Of a stretch of 64,000 nucleotides of DNA, positions 54,182 through 62,661 are shown piece by piece (within the stretch, counting starts at the first letter, position 1; each line of letters starts with the position of its first letter). The position numbers were made by a program, and so were the translations under genes. The notes beneath the pieces were generated by a model, which was not told the DNA's origin, ran no database searches, and saw only the letters and a list, made by a program, of their open reading frames with translations. The stretch is from Nitrospira japonica (GTDB taxonomy: Bacteria; Nitrospirota; Thermodesulfovibrionia; UBA6902): contig DYJL01000017.1 of assembly GCA_020723105.1 (NCBI GenBank), positions 1 through 64,000 on the forward strand, written 5' to 3'.

Positions 54182-55174
54182 GTGAAAATGAAAGATGATC
54201 CAAAAGCACTTAAAACAGAAATCAGGCGCCTCCGGAAAACTATCTCCAGATTGACCCCTTCGCTTGAAACCATGCTGAAACTCCGGGGCTTCAGCATATA
54301 CAAAAAAGAACCTTCAGAAGATCTGCTGCTGCCTCAGAAAAAATATTTAAGCCTCTATACTGAGAAGTTAAAAAGATATTCCTTCAGGCTATTTCTCAGG
54401 GATGTTATAAAACATCAGGACGCCTTTACACCTGAAGCAGTAACAAGATATGCAACAGCAGAGGTGACATCACAATATATTGACTTTCTTTTGAGGACAG
54501 GGGTAATCGAGCGAATACCTGAAGGCTATCACATAAAAAACCGCCCTGTAAAAAGTTTTGGTGAGACCCTTGAGTGGTTTATTGCCAGATTGCTGCGAAA
54601 GGAATTTGAGGCTGAAACTGTTTGGGGCGTAAAATTCAAAAGGTCCCGGGCAGGCGGCGACTATGACATTCTTGCAAAAATTGAATCTTCAATACTTTAT
54701 ATGGAAGTCAAATCCTCGCCGCCAAAGCAGATTTATGACGGGGAAATCATTGCCTTCCTGAAGCGTGTTAAAGACCTGAAACCTGATATATCAATCTTCC
54801 TTGTTGACACTGAGCTGAGGATGAAAGACAAAATAGTCCCTATGTTCGGAGCCGTACTGCAAAAGAATTACGGAACTCCTCCTTCCGTTGAGCGGCTTGA
54901 AAAAGAATTGTTTCATATAGACAGAAAAATCTTTATAATAAACTCCAAAGACAGCATAGAGGCGAATATAGGGACTGTGCTGAGATTTTACTGGAGAGAA
55001 GAAAAGGAGTTCGTCATGGAAAAAACAATCTGCGCAATCTGTGCATGGAGAGAGACCTGCCAGAAAAAGTTCTCCGTAAGCGGCAGGGACCTTAAATGTG
55101 TTGATTATGTAAAAGACCTGTCTATTAAGGAAGAAAAAGAAGCGCCTGAAAAAGCTGAATCTGAAAAGAAATAA
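54182..55174 (+). CDS. Putative PD-(D/E)XK nuclease with Cys4 C-terminus
   Basis: A 330-residue protein I do not recognise as a named family. Residues 1-30 look coiled coil. About 70-125 (AVTRYATAEVTSQYIDFLLRTG, then IERIPEGYHI) reads as a winged helix. Residues 150-180 carry RAGGDYDIL and YMEVKSS, the D...ExK arrangement of PD-(D/E)XK nucleases. Near the C-terminus four cysteines occur as CAICAWRETC and, 13 residues on, C, recalling the CxxCx5C triad of iron-sulfur nucleases such as Cas4 and AddB, which use an extra upstream cysteine. No Cas or recombination genes are adjacent. Confidence 0.6.
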   Translation: MKMKDDPKALKTEIRRLRKTISRLTPSLETMLKLRGFSIYKKEPSEDLLLPQKKYLSLYTEKLKRYSFRLFLRDVIKHQDAFTPEAVTRYATAEVTSQYIDFLLRTGVIERIPEGYHIKNRPVKSFGETLEWFIARLLRKEFEAETVWGVKFKRSRAGGDYDILAKIESSILYMEVKSSPPKQIYDGEIIAFLKRVKDLKPDISIFLVDTELRMKDKIVPMFGAVLQKNYGTPPSVERLEKELFHIDRKIFIINSKDSIEANIGTVLRFYWREEKEFVMEKTICAICAWRETCQKKFSVSGRDLKCVDYVKDLSIKEEKEAPEKAESEKK

Positions 55175-55179
55175 TATTT

Positions 55180-55818
55180 CTATTCAGCAGGACGCTCCTG
55201 CTCGTCCTGAGTTTCAACCTCAATTGCCTTTGGTTCATCATTAACGGGTTCTCCCGGCTTTGTTTCTTCCGGGATAATCTCCGGAGCTTCAGGAATATCT
55301 ACTTCCTGAAATTCTTTAAGGGTGGGCATTTCTGATAAGTCTTTCAACCCGAAATATTGGAGAAATTCCTTTGTTGTGCCGTACATAAGCGGCCGGCCCG
55401 GGACTTCTTTTCTGCCGAGGATCTTAACAAGTCTCCTGTCAAGGAGCGTCTTCACTACCCCATCGGAGTTAACACCCCTGATGGCTTCGATCTCAGCCTT
55501 GATAATCGGCTGCTTGTAGGCGATTATCGCAAGGGTTTCAAGTGACGGCTGAGATAATTTTGTAGGCACGGCAGTAGAAAGAAGCTTCTTTACCCAGGGA
55601 GCGCAGGCAGGATTGGTAACCATCTGAAAGCCTCCCGCAACTTCAGCAACAAGAAGGCCGTTGTTATTTATCGTATATTCATTAATGAGTTCCCTTGCCA
55701 GCCTTTCAACCTCGCCTTTATCAATCTCCAGAATGTTAATGAGTGAGTCCAGAGATATTGGCTCCCCGGCTATAAAGAGAATTGCTTCGAGTATTGATTT
55801 TGCCTGCTTGTCATCCAT
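55180..55818 (-). CDS. scpB: Segregation and condensation protein B
   Basis: A 212-residue ScpB with two winged helices (ILEAILFIAGEPISLDSL, and LAIIAYKQPIIKAEIEAIRGVNSDGV). It acts with ScpA and SMC in chromosome condensation. The frame extends 20 codons upstream through the palindromic repeat at 55834-55896; the start at MDDKQAKSI is chosen. The C-terminal tail is rich in Glu and Pro. scpA is not adjacent. Confidence 0.93.
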   Translation of the reverse strand: MDDKQAKSILEAILFIAGEPISLDSLINILEIDKGEVERLARELINEYTINNNGLLVAEVAGGFQMVTNPACAPWVKKLLSTAVPTKLSQPSLETLAIIAYKQPIIKAEIEAIRGVNSDGVVKTLLDRRLVKILGRKEVPGRPLMYGTTKEFLQYFGLKDLSEMPTLKEFQEVDIPEAPEIIPEETKPGEPVNDEPKAIEVETQDEQERPAE

Positions 55819-55833
55819 AATAAAAAACCCCTG

Positions 55834-55896
55834 TTGTAGGGGCAAGCATCTGTGCCTACCCATGGCAAGGGCAACCACAGAGGGTTGCCCCTACAA
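55834..55896. repeat. Palindromic repeat upstream of scpB
   Basis: A 63-bp element with perfect 11-bp terminal inverted repeats (TTGTAGGGGCA and TGCCCCTACAA), homologous to the one inside lpxK. It overlaps the 5' extension of the scpB frame. The remaining gap to 56107 shows no further gene. Confidence 0.92.
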
Positions 55897-56107
55897 GAAA
55901 CATATCACAATTCCTGAATAATGAAGAAAAGAGTAACAAAAATAGCTTAAAAATACAATGTCTTTCCAAGGGGTTTATAGCCGGTTTGATGCCGTTGATA
56001 AATTTTTTAGCTAAAGAAAAATCAGTTAATTGCCGATAATTAAGTGTAATTAGAGAAACCACCATCGGTGGGTACACAAAAGACCTATATAGTTAAGGGA
56101 GGGTTAT

Positions 56108-56587
56108 ATGGTTAAACAATGGTTAATGGTAACAGCAGCAGTTACCCTGCTTGTAGCAGGTATTGCCTTCGCAGGATCATATCCTGACGATCTGACACAG
56201 CAATTTATGGCTTTCAAGGCTGATGGAGAGGCGGGAAAAGAAATGCCTGCTGCTCTGGAAGGGGTACATACTGCCACAACCAATGAAGCCTATAAGATGT
56301 GGAAAGAGAAAAAGGCTGTTATTCTCGATTGCCGTCCTAAGTCGCAATATGACACTGAGAGGATTCAGGGCGCAGAGCTTTTTATAGCTGACGACTTTAT
56401 CAGCAATCCTTCTATGGCAGAAAAACTTGACAAGAACAAGACCTATCTTCTTTATTGTAACGGAGTAAAATGCTGGCGTTCGACCTCAGTAGCTCTTATA
56501 CTTGCCAAACATTTTGGTTTCAAAAATATCTATTGGTACAGAGACGGCATCATGGACTGGAAGAAAAACAGTTACCCTATTGAGTAA
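56108..56587 (+). CDS. Secreted rhodanese-like protein
   Basis: A 159-residue protein with a cleavable signal peptide (1-22, ending IAFAGS) and one rhodanese domain (about 50-155). The active-site loop is YCNGVKCWRS with the catalytic cysteine first and a second cysteine five residues later. AVILDCRPKSQYDTERIQGA is the typical start of the fold. Periplasmic rhodaneses handle sulfane sulfur. A good GGAGGG ribosome site precedes it. A weak hairpin (AAGGGGTAATGG with TTACCCCT) follows. Confidence 0.85.
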   Translation: MVKQWLMVTAAVTLLVAGIAFAGSYPDDLTQQFMAFKADGEAGKEMPAALEGVHTATTNEAYKMWKEKKAVILDCRPKSQYDTERIQGAELFIADDFISNPSMAEKLDKNKTYLLYCNGVKCWRSTSVALILAKHFGFKNIYWYRDGIMDWKKNSYPIE

Positions 56588-56681
56588 TGGCACAGATACC
56601 GGAATAAGGGGTAATGGAAAAACATATTGTCAATTTCCTTACCCCTCTTCTGTTATATGAAATATTGAACAGGGAATCGCC

Positions 56682-59135
56682 TTGACTATAAAAACTAAAT
56701 TAACATTGAATATTGTTATTGTTCTTGTAATTGTAGGCGCAGTTGCAACCACGAGCGTCATAGGAATGAGATTCATCAAGAACAAGCTATTCTATCTCAC
56801 GGAACGAAGCACTCCCTTTCAGATGAAGACTTTGGAATTTCAGAAGGCTATACAGGGAGTCACCGCAGATATCCTTAAGGTCAGCTCTTCAAATAATATT
56901 GATAAATATAATGTTACCCGCCCGGAGGCTGAAAAATCTCTGGCAGAAGTTCACAAAATACAAAGTGAGTTAGAGGCTCTTTATGGCGGCCAGAAAATAG
57001 CAACCTACGAAGAATTAAATATAATAGCTCAGGAACTGTTTGAGATAACAAACAGCAGACTCAAATCAGAAGGGTATATTGTAGAGGCTAATAAATTAAT
57101 AACCCAAAGATTAAGGGAATCCACAAATCTCTTAAAGCAACTGGATGAAAAGGTGAAAGGATTTCAGCTTAATCGTTCAGCAACTGTTCTGACTTTACAG
57201 ACTAACATAAAGACAATTACACGCAGGCTCAAAGAAGTAGAGGCGTTACGACCTATTTTAAAAGACGTTCAGGTAGCTGTCTTCGAAATACAGAGGGCTC
57301 AGGACAAAAAAACATTAACATCTGTCCATGAGAAAATCAGCTCCATAATAACCAAAACACTTCAAACCGAATTTATAAAAGAATCAAAGGATCTTTCCAG
57401 CGAAATAAAAACGTCAGGCGAAAAGCTGGAAGAAATTATAAAACTGCAGGGCTCTGTTATTGAGCAGGTAAAAGACGATACAAAAGACAGGCAGAATGAA
57501 CTGATTAAAGATGTGGACCGGAGATTATTGACGGTTTTTTCCGCAATAGACCGTGAAGCTAATTCGCTGCATGACAAAAATGATACAGAAAACAAGAGGG
57601 AAGAGGATGCCTTTACACAGGCCAATATTGCCTTTAATGCCTTATCAACCTCGTCAGAACTGTTGCCGATTGGGTTACATATAGAAACATTATCAATCAG
57701 TCTCTTTAATGTAATGTCTTTAAAAGAGCTGGAAGGCATTGAACTTGAAATCAAAAAAGGTTTTGAAAAGATTGAATATACCCAAAAAGCTATGGAAAAG
57801 CTGTTAACAAAGCTCAAGGCAAAAGATGAACATGAAATATATTTAAACGTGTCCAAAGCCTTAAACTCAATTAAAGGAATTCTGCTGGCACATGACGGTA
57901 CAATTAATAAAATTCGTGATCAGCTTACCATTAAGGCAAAGGTCCTGCAATCCGCCGACAAATTGAGAGAGATTGTTTTCAGTCAGGCCGAGAAAGGTAA
58001 AGAGACTGTTGCCTCCGCAAAAGGCGAACAGGAAAAAGCAATAGGCATTGTAAATAATATGGTGCGTGTCAGTGCAATACTTGTAGTACTGATAAGCATC
58101 GGAGCTATTATATTCGGCATAACCTTCGGCACCTGGGTATATAAGTCCATTGCAAGCCCACTGGACCAGCTTATGAAAGTTTCTAATGGGGTCGCAAATG
58201 GTGACTTGAAATGCATGATATCTGCCAACAGCAATGACGAGGTCGGCACAGTCCAGACATCTGTAGCAAAAATGGTTACAAATCTCAGGGATATTGTCGG
58301 CAGAATGTTGACAGCCACATCCAGTCTTGCAATCAGTTCAGAGCAGTTGTCAGCTACAGCAACCTTACTGGATAAAGGCTCTCAGGACCAAACTCATCAG
58401 ATAGAACAATCAACAACATCTATAACTGAAATGTCACAACTCACTGTGGAAGTGGCAAAAAATGCAGGGGATGCAGCAAATACATCACAAAAAACTTCAG
58501 AGCTGGCAAAAAAGGGCAAGGATGCCGTGGAGCAAACCGTTCAGGGAATGTTGAATATCTCAAAAGCGGTTAAAGATGCCTCAATGCTTGCAACTTCTCT
58601 TGGTGAAAGCTCTAAAGAAATTGACAAGGTAGTAGATGTTATAAATGAAATAGCTGAACAGATAAATCTCCTGGCTTTAAACGCAGCCATTGAAGCAGCA
58701 AGAGCTGGTGAGTATGGAAGAGGCTTTGCCGTGGTAGCAGACGAGGTAAGACAGCTCTCAGAAAAAACAGTCGGTTCAACAAAGGAGATCTCCGGTATAA
58801 TCAAGAACATTCAGACTACCGCTTCAAAGTCCATAGAAGCCATGATTCGCGGGGAAATAGAAGTGGACAAAGGAGTAAAGCTTTCTGAAACCGCAAGGTC
58901 ATCCCTGGATATGATAGTGGCAGCCTCTGAAAAAGGAGCTGATATGATATACAAAATTGCCGGAGGCTCAGAAAAACAATCTTCTGCTGCAGAAGAGGTA
59001 TCGCAAAACATGGACCATATATCCCTTGTAACAAAAGAACTTAGCAACTCCATAGCCGAGATAAAGAAAACTTCAGAATCCCTCTCACATCAGGCCAGCG
59101 AACTTAATTCCATGGCTACATGGTTTAAAACGTAG
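56682..59135 (+). CDS. Methyl-accepting chemotaxis protein
   Basis: An 817-residue receptor. It has TM1 (about 8-29), a very long periplasmic helical sensor (about 30-455), TM2 (near 462-485), HAMP and a C-terminal signalling coil. The signalling tip [36 protein letters not shown] is intact. The sensor is about 425 residues, longer than common four-helix sensors, suggesting a double helical bundle. The start is TTG with AGGGA upstream. No che genes are in the window. Confidence 0.93.
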   Translation: MTIKTKLTLNIVIVLVIVGAVATTSVIGMRFIKNKLFYLTERSTPFQMKTLEFQKAIQGVTADILKVSSSNNIDKYNVTRPEAEKSLAEVHKIQSELEALYGGQKIATYEELNIIAQELFEITNSRLKSEGYIVEANKLITQRLRESTNLLKQLDEKVKGFQLNRSATVLTLQTNIKTITRRLKEVEALRPILKDVQVAVFEIQRAQDKKTLTSVHEKISSIITKTLQTEFIKESKDLSSEIKTSGEKLEEIIKLQGSVIEQVKDDTKDRQNELIKDVDRRLLTVFSAIDREANSLHDKNDTENKREEDAFTQANIAFNALSTSSELLPIGLHIETLSISLFNVMSLKELEGIELEIKKGFEKIEYTQKAMEKLLTKLKAKDEHEIYLNVSKALNSIKGILLAHDGTINKIRDQLTIKAKVLQSADKLREIVFSQAEKGKETVASAKGEQEKAIGIVNNMVRVSAILVVLISIGAIIFGITFGTWVYKSIASPLDQLMKVSNGVANGDLKCMISANSNDEVGTVQTSVAKMVTNLRDIVGRMLTATSSLAISSEQLSATATLLDKGSQDQTHQIEQSTTSITEMSQLTVEVAKNAGDAANTSQKTSELAKKGKDAVEQTVQGMLNISKAVKDASMLATSLGESSKEIDKVVDVINEIAEQINLLALNAAIEAARAGEYGRGFAVVADEVRQLSEKTVGSTKEISGIIKNIQTTASKSIEAMIRGEIEVDKGVKLSETARSSLDMIVAASEKGADMIYKIAGGSEKQSSAAEEVSQNMDHISLVTKELSNSIAEIKKTSESLSHQASELNSMATWFKT

Positions 59136-59141
59136 AAACTA

Positions 59142-59879
59142 TCAGGAAGCTTTTCTTAAATATATACCTAAGGGGTGTTTTTTCAGTACTTCTGAATCTT
59201 TGCCGTTATTTAACAGCTCCAACATTCTGGTAAATGACTCCCGTCTGAAACTATAAATATCCATCACGGGAATTTCATAGGGGAAGCGATCATCAATAAA
59301 ATTGGAAATCGGGGCATAATTGGGTAACCTCGATAAGAATAGAACCCCTTTAAATATCCTTTTATTCGTTTTAAAAGAAAAAAAGAGGCTTTCGAGTTTA
59401 TCTTCCATGAAAATATCATTTTTCTTTTGCATAACCTTGTCAAGGTTCTTCAGCGTCCTTCTGTATTTCTTGTCAACAATACTATCTGCCTTGACTTCTA
59501 ACATAGAGTGTTTGAAAGGTACCCGGGTTTTTTCGAGATTGTGCACTACGGTATCCGCACAAAGATGTGTTAAATAACCATAAGCAAAGGCCTTCTGCCG
59601 GTTTGTCTTTGCAGCTTCAAATAACTTCCATGCATTGTCCCAGTTGTGGGAATTTTTGTCATGTTCATGGAATCTTCTTCCAAGGATTATATCTGCGCTG
59701 AGATTGCCGTACAGAAAATCGTTCTTGTATTTCTTGATAATGCTGTAGACTCCTGCCGGTACAAGGGCGGCTCCAAGATCCAGTACTTGATGACCAAGGT
59801 AAAGGTGCGTAAGTGGCCCCCAGGCATCTGCAATAGAAGGGATCAGAAGAAGCGACATGATAAAACTGACAATAAACAT
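59142..59879 (-). CDS. Zinc-dependent phospholipase C family protein
   Basis: A 245-residue secreted protein with a signal peptide (1-19) ending SIADAWGPLTH, where the Trp after cleavage begins the mature enzyme, as in this family. Further zinc-ligand candidates are in GNLSADIILG, HNWDNAW and YGYLTHLCADTVVHN. This fits pfam00882-like bacterial phospholipases. The substrate is unknown. It converges with the chemotaxis gene. Confidence 0.85.
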   Translation of the reverse strand: MFIVSFIMSLLLIPSIADAWGPLTHLYLGHQVLDLGAALVPAGVYSIIKKYKNDFLYGNLSADIILGRRFHEHDKNSHNWDNAWKLFEAAKTNRQKAFAYGYLTHLCADTVVHNLEKTRVPFKHSMLEVKADSIVDKKYRRTLKNLDKVMQKKNDIFMEDKLESLFFSFKTNKRIFKGVLFLSRLPNYAPISNFIDDRFPYEIPVMDIYSFRRESFTRMLELLNNGKDSEVLKKHPLGIYLRKAS

Positions 59880-60276
59880 TTAACTTAGTTTAGGACATTC
59901 TTTTGGAAAAATCTATAGCATAAATTACCTTCTTAAAAAAGCTGTTACCCACTGACAAAAATTTACATTTTCTTTACACACATTAACAGCACATTTACAA
60001 AACCGTCTGATACCATTAATGCAGGATAATCTGAATATGCATGCTTTTTCGAAAACAATTGAATTGATCAATGCTGAATTTTGCAAATCGTTTGATAATC
60101 AATGCTTATATTTATTGACCGGATACTGCTTATGTGATAAAAGCTTGATAAGCAGGCGAATAGACTATATGGAATCTCAATCACGAAACCCTAATACATG
60201 AAAAAAAAGGAGGTGAAAGAACTTTTAACTTTGCATTTGATTTCTAAAAATTAACTTAAAAAAGGGGGAATTAAAA
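59880..60276. other. Leader and promoter region of the nitrite reductase gene
   Basis: A 397-bp AT-rich gap. It holds the repeat-like end at 59889-59906, a possible promoter TTGACC (60115-60120) with TAAAAG 17 bp later, and two weak short frames (60019-60201, and an 18-codon one at 60198-60254 that contains AAGGAGGTGA). GGGGGAA lies just before the ATG of the oxidoreductase. None of the short frames has recognisable features. Confidence 0.4.
59889..59906. repeat. Match to the terminal repeat at the window start
   Basis: TTTAGGACATTC...TTTTGG resembles the direct repeat pair at 8-48, with three bases missing in the middle. A solo copy without flanking transposase. Confidence 0.25.
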
Positions 60277-61992
60277 ATGAAAAAAAATATCTACATCCTG
60301 ATTGCGGCAGCGCTTGCTCTTGTCTTTACGGTAGGCCTTTATTATTCAAAAGTAGATGCCCAGACTGAAAAGGCCTCTGCCAAGACAGCAGTTCAAAAAG
60401 AGAAAGACGTCAAGGCGGAGACATGCTATGAATGTCATGACCAGATTCAGGAGCTCCATAAGATGGGGAAACATTCAAAGGTCAATTGCGCGAACTGCCA
60501 CAAGGAGCTTGACAAGCATCTGAAGGCCGCGGAAAACCAGACACCGGAAACAAGGCCTGTAACTGACACATCATGGGAAGCCTGCGGCCAGTGCCATAAG
60601 GAACAATACGAGACATTTATGAAGACCGCCTATCACAGGCCGGCGCGTGATGAAAAATCACAGCTTACAAACAGGTCTCCAAACCCATTCTGGGACAAAC
60701 TGATGGCAGGTCACGGCTTTACAAAAGAGCACAACCTTACGAGAAGCCATAACTGGATGCTTACAGATCATCTCATAGTTGACAGGGCCTATGGCGGAAG
60801 ATTCCAGGGTAAAAACGGATGGCAATATATATTTGAGACCGGCAAGGCTTGGGACATACTCCAGGATAATTATCCGGATGTTGCCGAGCACAAACCTTTT
60901 ATTCCGCAAAGCGCCGCTGCTGCAAATCCTGTGTGTCTGCAATGTAAAACGCAGGACCAGATACTCAAATGGTCGTACATGGGCGACCCTGTTCAGGGCG
61001 CAACATGGTCCAGAACCTCAAAGGTATTTGAATTTGTCAAAGATCTCCAGCACGGACTTAACTGCTTCTTCTGTCATGACCCTCACGCTGCAAAGCCGAG
61101 AATCGTAAGAGACGGTTTAATTGATGCGCTCACAAGGCCTGAAGCGGATACACTCTGGCATAAGGATCCCAACAGAACAGGGATAAAGGTTATTGACATG
61201 GGCATGAGAGGCTTTACAAGGAAGATCGCTCTGCTCGATAAATATGACACAAGACTTCAGTGCGGACAGTGCCATGTCGAGTACAATTGCAATCCGGGTT
61301 ATGATCCGAAGAATCCTGACACGTCGAAACCCAATGTTACAATGGCTGACAGAAGGACCAACCATTTCCCGTACAAGGATGTATTTGAGCTCTATGATCA
61401 TTATGTAAATAAAGTCAGCTTCCTCGATTTTAAACATGCCATAACAGGCGGACTGCTCTGGAAGGCCCAGCATCCTGAAGCTGAAGTTTATTACAATTCT
61501 AAGCATGCAAAGGCCGGAGCAGGCTGTGACAGCTGTCATACGCCGAAGGTAAAAGACAAAAAAACCGGAAAGGTCTACACCTCTCATTTCGCGGTCACTC
61601 CAAAAGTCCAGCTTAATGACACCTGTCTTAAATGCCATCCCAAGTGGACCGAGGAACAGGCGCGGTATGCGATTGATTCTGTAAAAGCCCATATACGGGG
61701 CAAAATGAGAAAGGCTGAATACTGGCTGTCAACACTGATCGACAGAATCGCAGCAGCCAAGAAGGGCGGGGTAGATGCCGAGATCATAAAGCAGGCGCAG
61801 GACCAGCATCTCAAGGCACATATCCTCTGGGAATTCTGGACTGCCGAGAATTCAGACGGTTTCCATAATCCCCAAATGGCAAAGGAATCTATGACTAAGT
61901 CCATTGACGAGTCCCAGAAAGGCATCAAGATCATCGATGACGCGATGGCGCCCAAACCTGCTGCTGCAGCACCGGCTGCACCGGCAAAGTAA
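60277..61992 (+). CDS. Octaheme nitrite reductase (ammonia-forming)
   Basis: A 571-residue secreted multihaem protein with a signal peptide (1-29). It has eight haem motifs: CYECH (50), CANCH (71), CGQCH (103), CLQCK (220), CFFCH (263), CGQCH (329), CDSCH (417) and CLKCH (450). The single CxxCK at position four, after three N-terminal haems, is the pattern of octaheme nitrite reductases such as TvNiR; pentahaem NrfA lacks the first three. The active-site tyrosine (Y336) is followed by N and C338, matching the Tyr-Cys crosslinked pair known in TvNiR, and KAQH (396-399) gives the catalytic histidine. It reduces nitrite (or hydroxylamine) to ammonium in the periplasm. The C-terminus ends in an Ala/Pro tail. 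Confidence 0.92.
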   Translation: MKKNIYILIAAALALVFTVGLYYSKVDAQTEKASAKTAVQKEKDVKAETCYECHDQIQELHKMGKHSKVNCANCHKELDKHLKAAENQTPETRPVTDTSWEACGQCHKEQYETFMKTAYHRPARDEKSQLTNRSPNPFWDKLMAGHGFTKEHNLTRSHNWMLTDHLIVDRAYGGRFQGKNGWQYIFETGKAWDILQDNYPDVAEHKPFIPQSAAAANPVCLQCKTQDQILKWSYMGDPVQGATWSRTSKVFEFVKDLQHGLNCFFCHDPHAAKPRIVRDGLIDALTRPEADTLWHKDPNRTGIKVIDMGMRGFTRKIALLDKYDTRLQCGQCHVEYNCNPGYDPKNPDTSKPNVTMADRRTNHFPYKDVFELYDHYVNKVSFLDFKHAITGGLLWKAQHPEAEVYYNSKHAKAGAGCDSCHTPKVKDKKTGKVYTSHFAVTPKVQLNDTCLKCHPKWTEEQARYAIDSVKAHIRGKMRKAEYWLSTLIDRIAAAKKGGVDAEIIKQAQDQHLKAHILWEFWTAENSDGFHNPQMAKESMTKSIDESQKGIKIIDDAMAPKPAAAAPAAPAK

Positions 61993-62004
61993 TTAACTTC
62001 AAAA

Positions 62005-62029
62005 AAGGCGGAGCATAGTGCTCCGCCTT
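62005..62029 (+). terminator. Hairpin after the nitrite reductase gene
   Basis: Two perfect 11-bp arms AAGGCGGAGCA and TGCTCCGCCTT around a 3-base loop, 12 bp after the stop codon. Only a weak T-tract follows, so it may terminate partly or protect the mRNA end. Confidence 0.7.
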
Positions 62030-62068
62030 CTGATTTTACAAGATGGGGAAGGGGGTGAAATTTTAGAT

Positions 62069-62554
62069 ATGAAAAAATTTATTTTACTCTTTGTAATCGG
62101 CTTGGGAATTGTCTCATTCTTTGCTTCAACAGGCAGCGGCCATAACAACAGCTCTCCCAATTTTGAATGCAACACATGTCATCAGGGTGAAGGCTCTGCT
62201 GAGATAAAAATTGACGGCCTGCCAAAGAAATATGTCCCCGGCAAAGTTTATAAAATGACATTGATAATCGAAAGCGGCAATCAAAGTTTCGGTGATAACG
62301 CAGGCGGATTTGCCATGGAAGCCTCGGCGGGCGAACTTGTGGTGACTGATAACAAAAATACACAGATAAGCGAAGGGCTTCTGACTCACACACAGGAGGG
62401 CGCAGCGTTAAGAAAATGGACCTTCGGATGGAAGGCCCCGGCTGATAAAAAAGATGTTGACCTGACCATAATGGGTGTAGCTGCAAATGGAGATTTTTCG
62501 CCGGTCGGCGACGTGATAGGAACGGAAGGTTTAACAATTATGCCGGAGAAATAA
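62069..62554 (+). CDS. Monohaem secreted protein with Reeler-like domain
   Basis: About 161 residues. The start is MKKFILLFVIGLGIVSFFAS, a signal peptide (cleaved near SGS), with GGGGGTGA upstream; the frame also opens at 62018. After it comes one haem-binding motif CNTCH (about 37-41). The rest (DGLPKKYVPGKVYKMTLIIES, then GGFAMEASAGEL, then WTFGWKAPADKKDVDLTIMGVAANGD) matches the Reeler/choice-of-anchor V beta-domain. The combination suggests a small periplasmic electron carrier or a docking protein. It lies between the nitrite and nitrate reductase genes. Confidence 0.8.
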   Translation: MKKFILLFVIGLGIVSFFASTGSGHNNSSPNFECNTCHQGEGSAEIKIDGLPKKYVPGKVYKMTLIIESGNQSFGDNAGGFAMEASAGELVVTDNKNTQISEGLLTHTQEGAALRKWTFGWKAPADKKDVDLTIMGVAANGDFSPVGDVIGTEGLTIMPEK

Positions 62555-62598
62555 ACATGGGTTGTAAAGAGAAGAGAAAGTGAAAGCAGGCAGTATGA

Positions 62599-62635
62599 AG
62601 TAAGCAGTAAGCACGGTAAGTTTATTCTGCTTACT
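62599..62635 (+). terminator. Hairpin between the monohaem gene and napA
   Basis: AGTAAGCAG and CTGCTTACT arms with a 19-base spacer, followed by ATTTT. The arms belong to a low-complexity AGTAAGC-type repeat, so a terminator role is uncertain. Confidence 0.45.
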
Positions 62636-62661
62636 ATTTTAAACAAGGGAGGTGCTGACAA

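Noticed and set aside
60092-60102. TTGATAATCAA as an FNR site for the nitrite reductase
   Set aside because: The half-sites are separated by one base instead of four, so it does not fit an FNR/DNR site.
60019-60201. 60-residue frame upstream of the octaheme gene
   Set aside because: No ribosome site or motif; composition like the AT-rich non-coding DNA around it.
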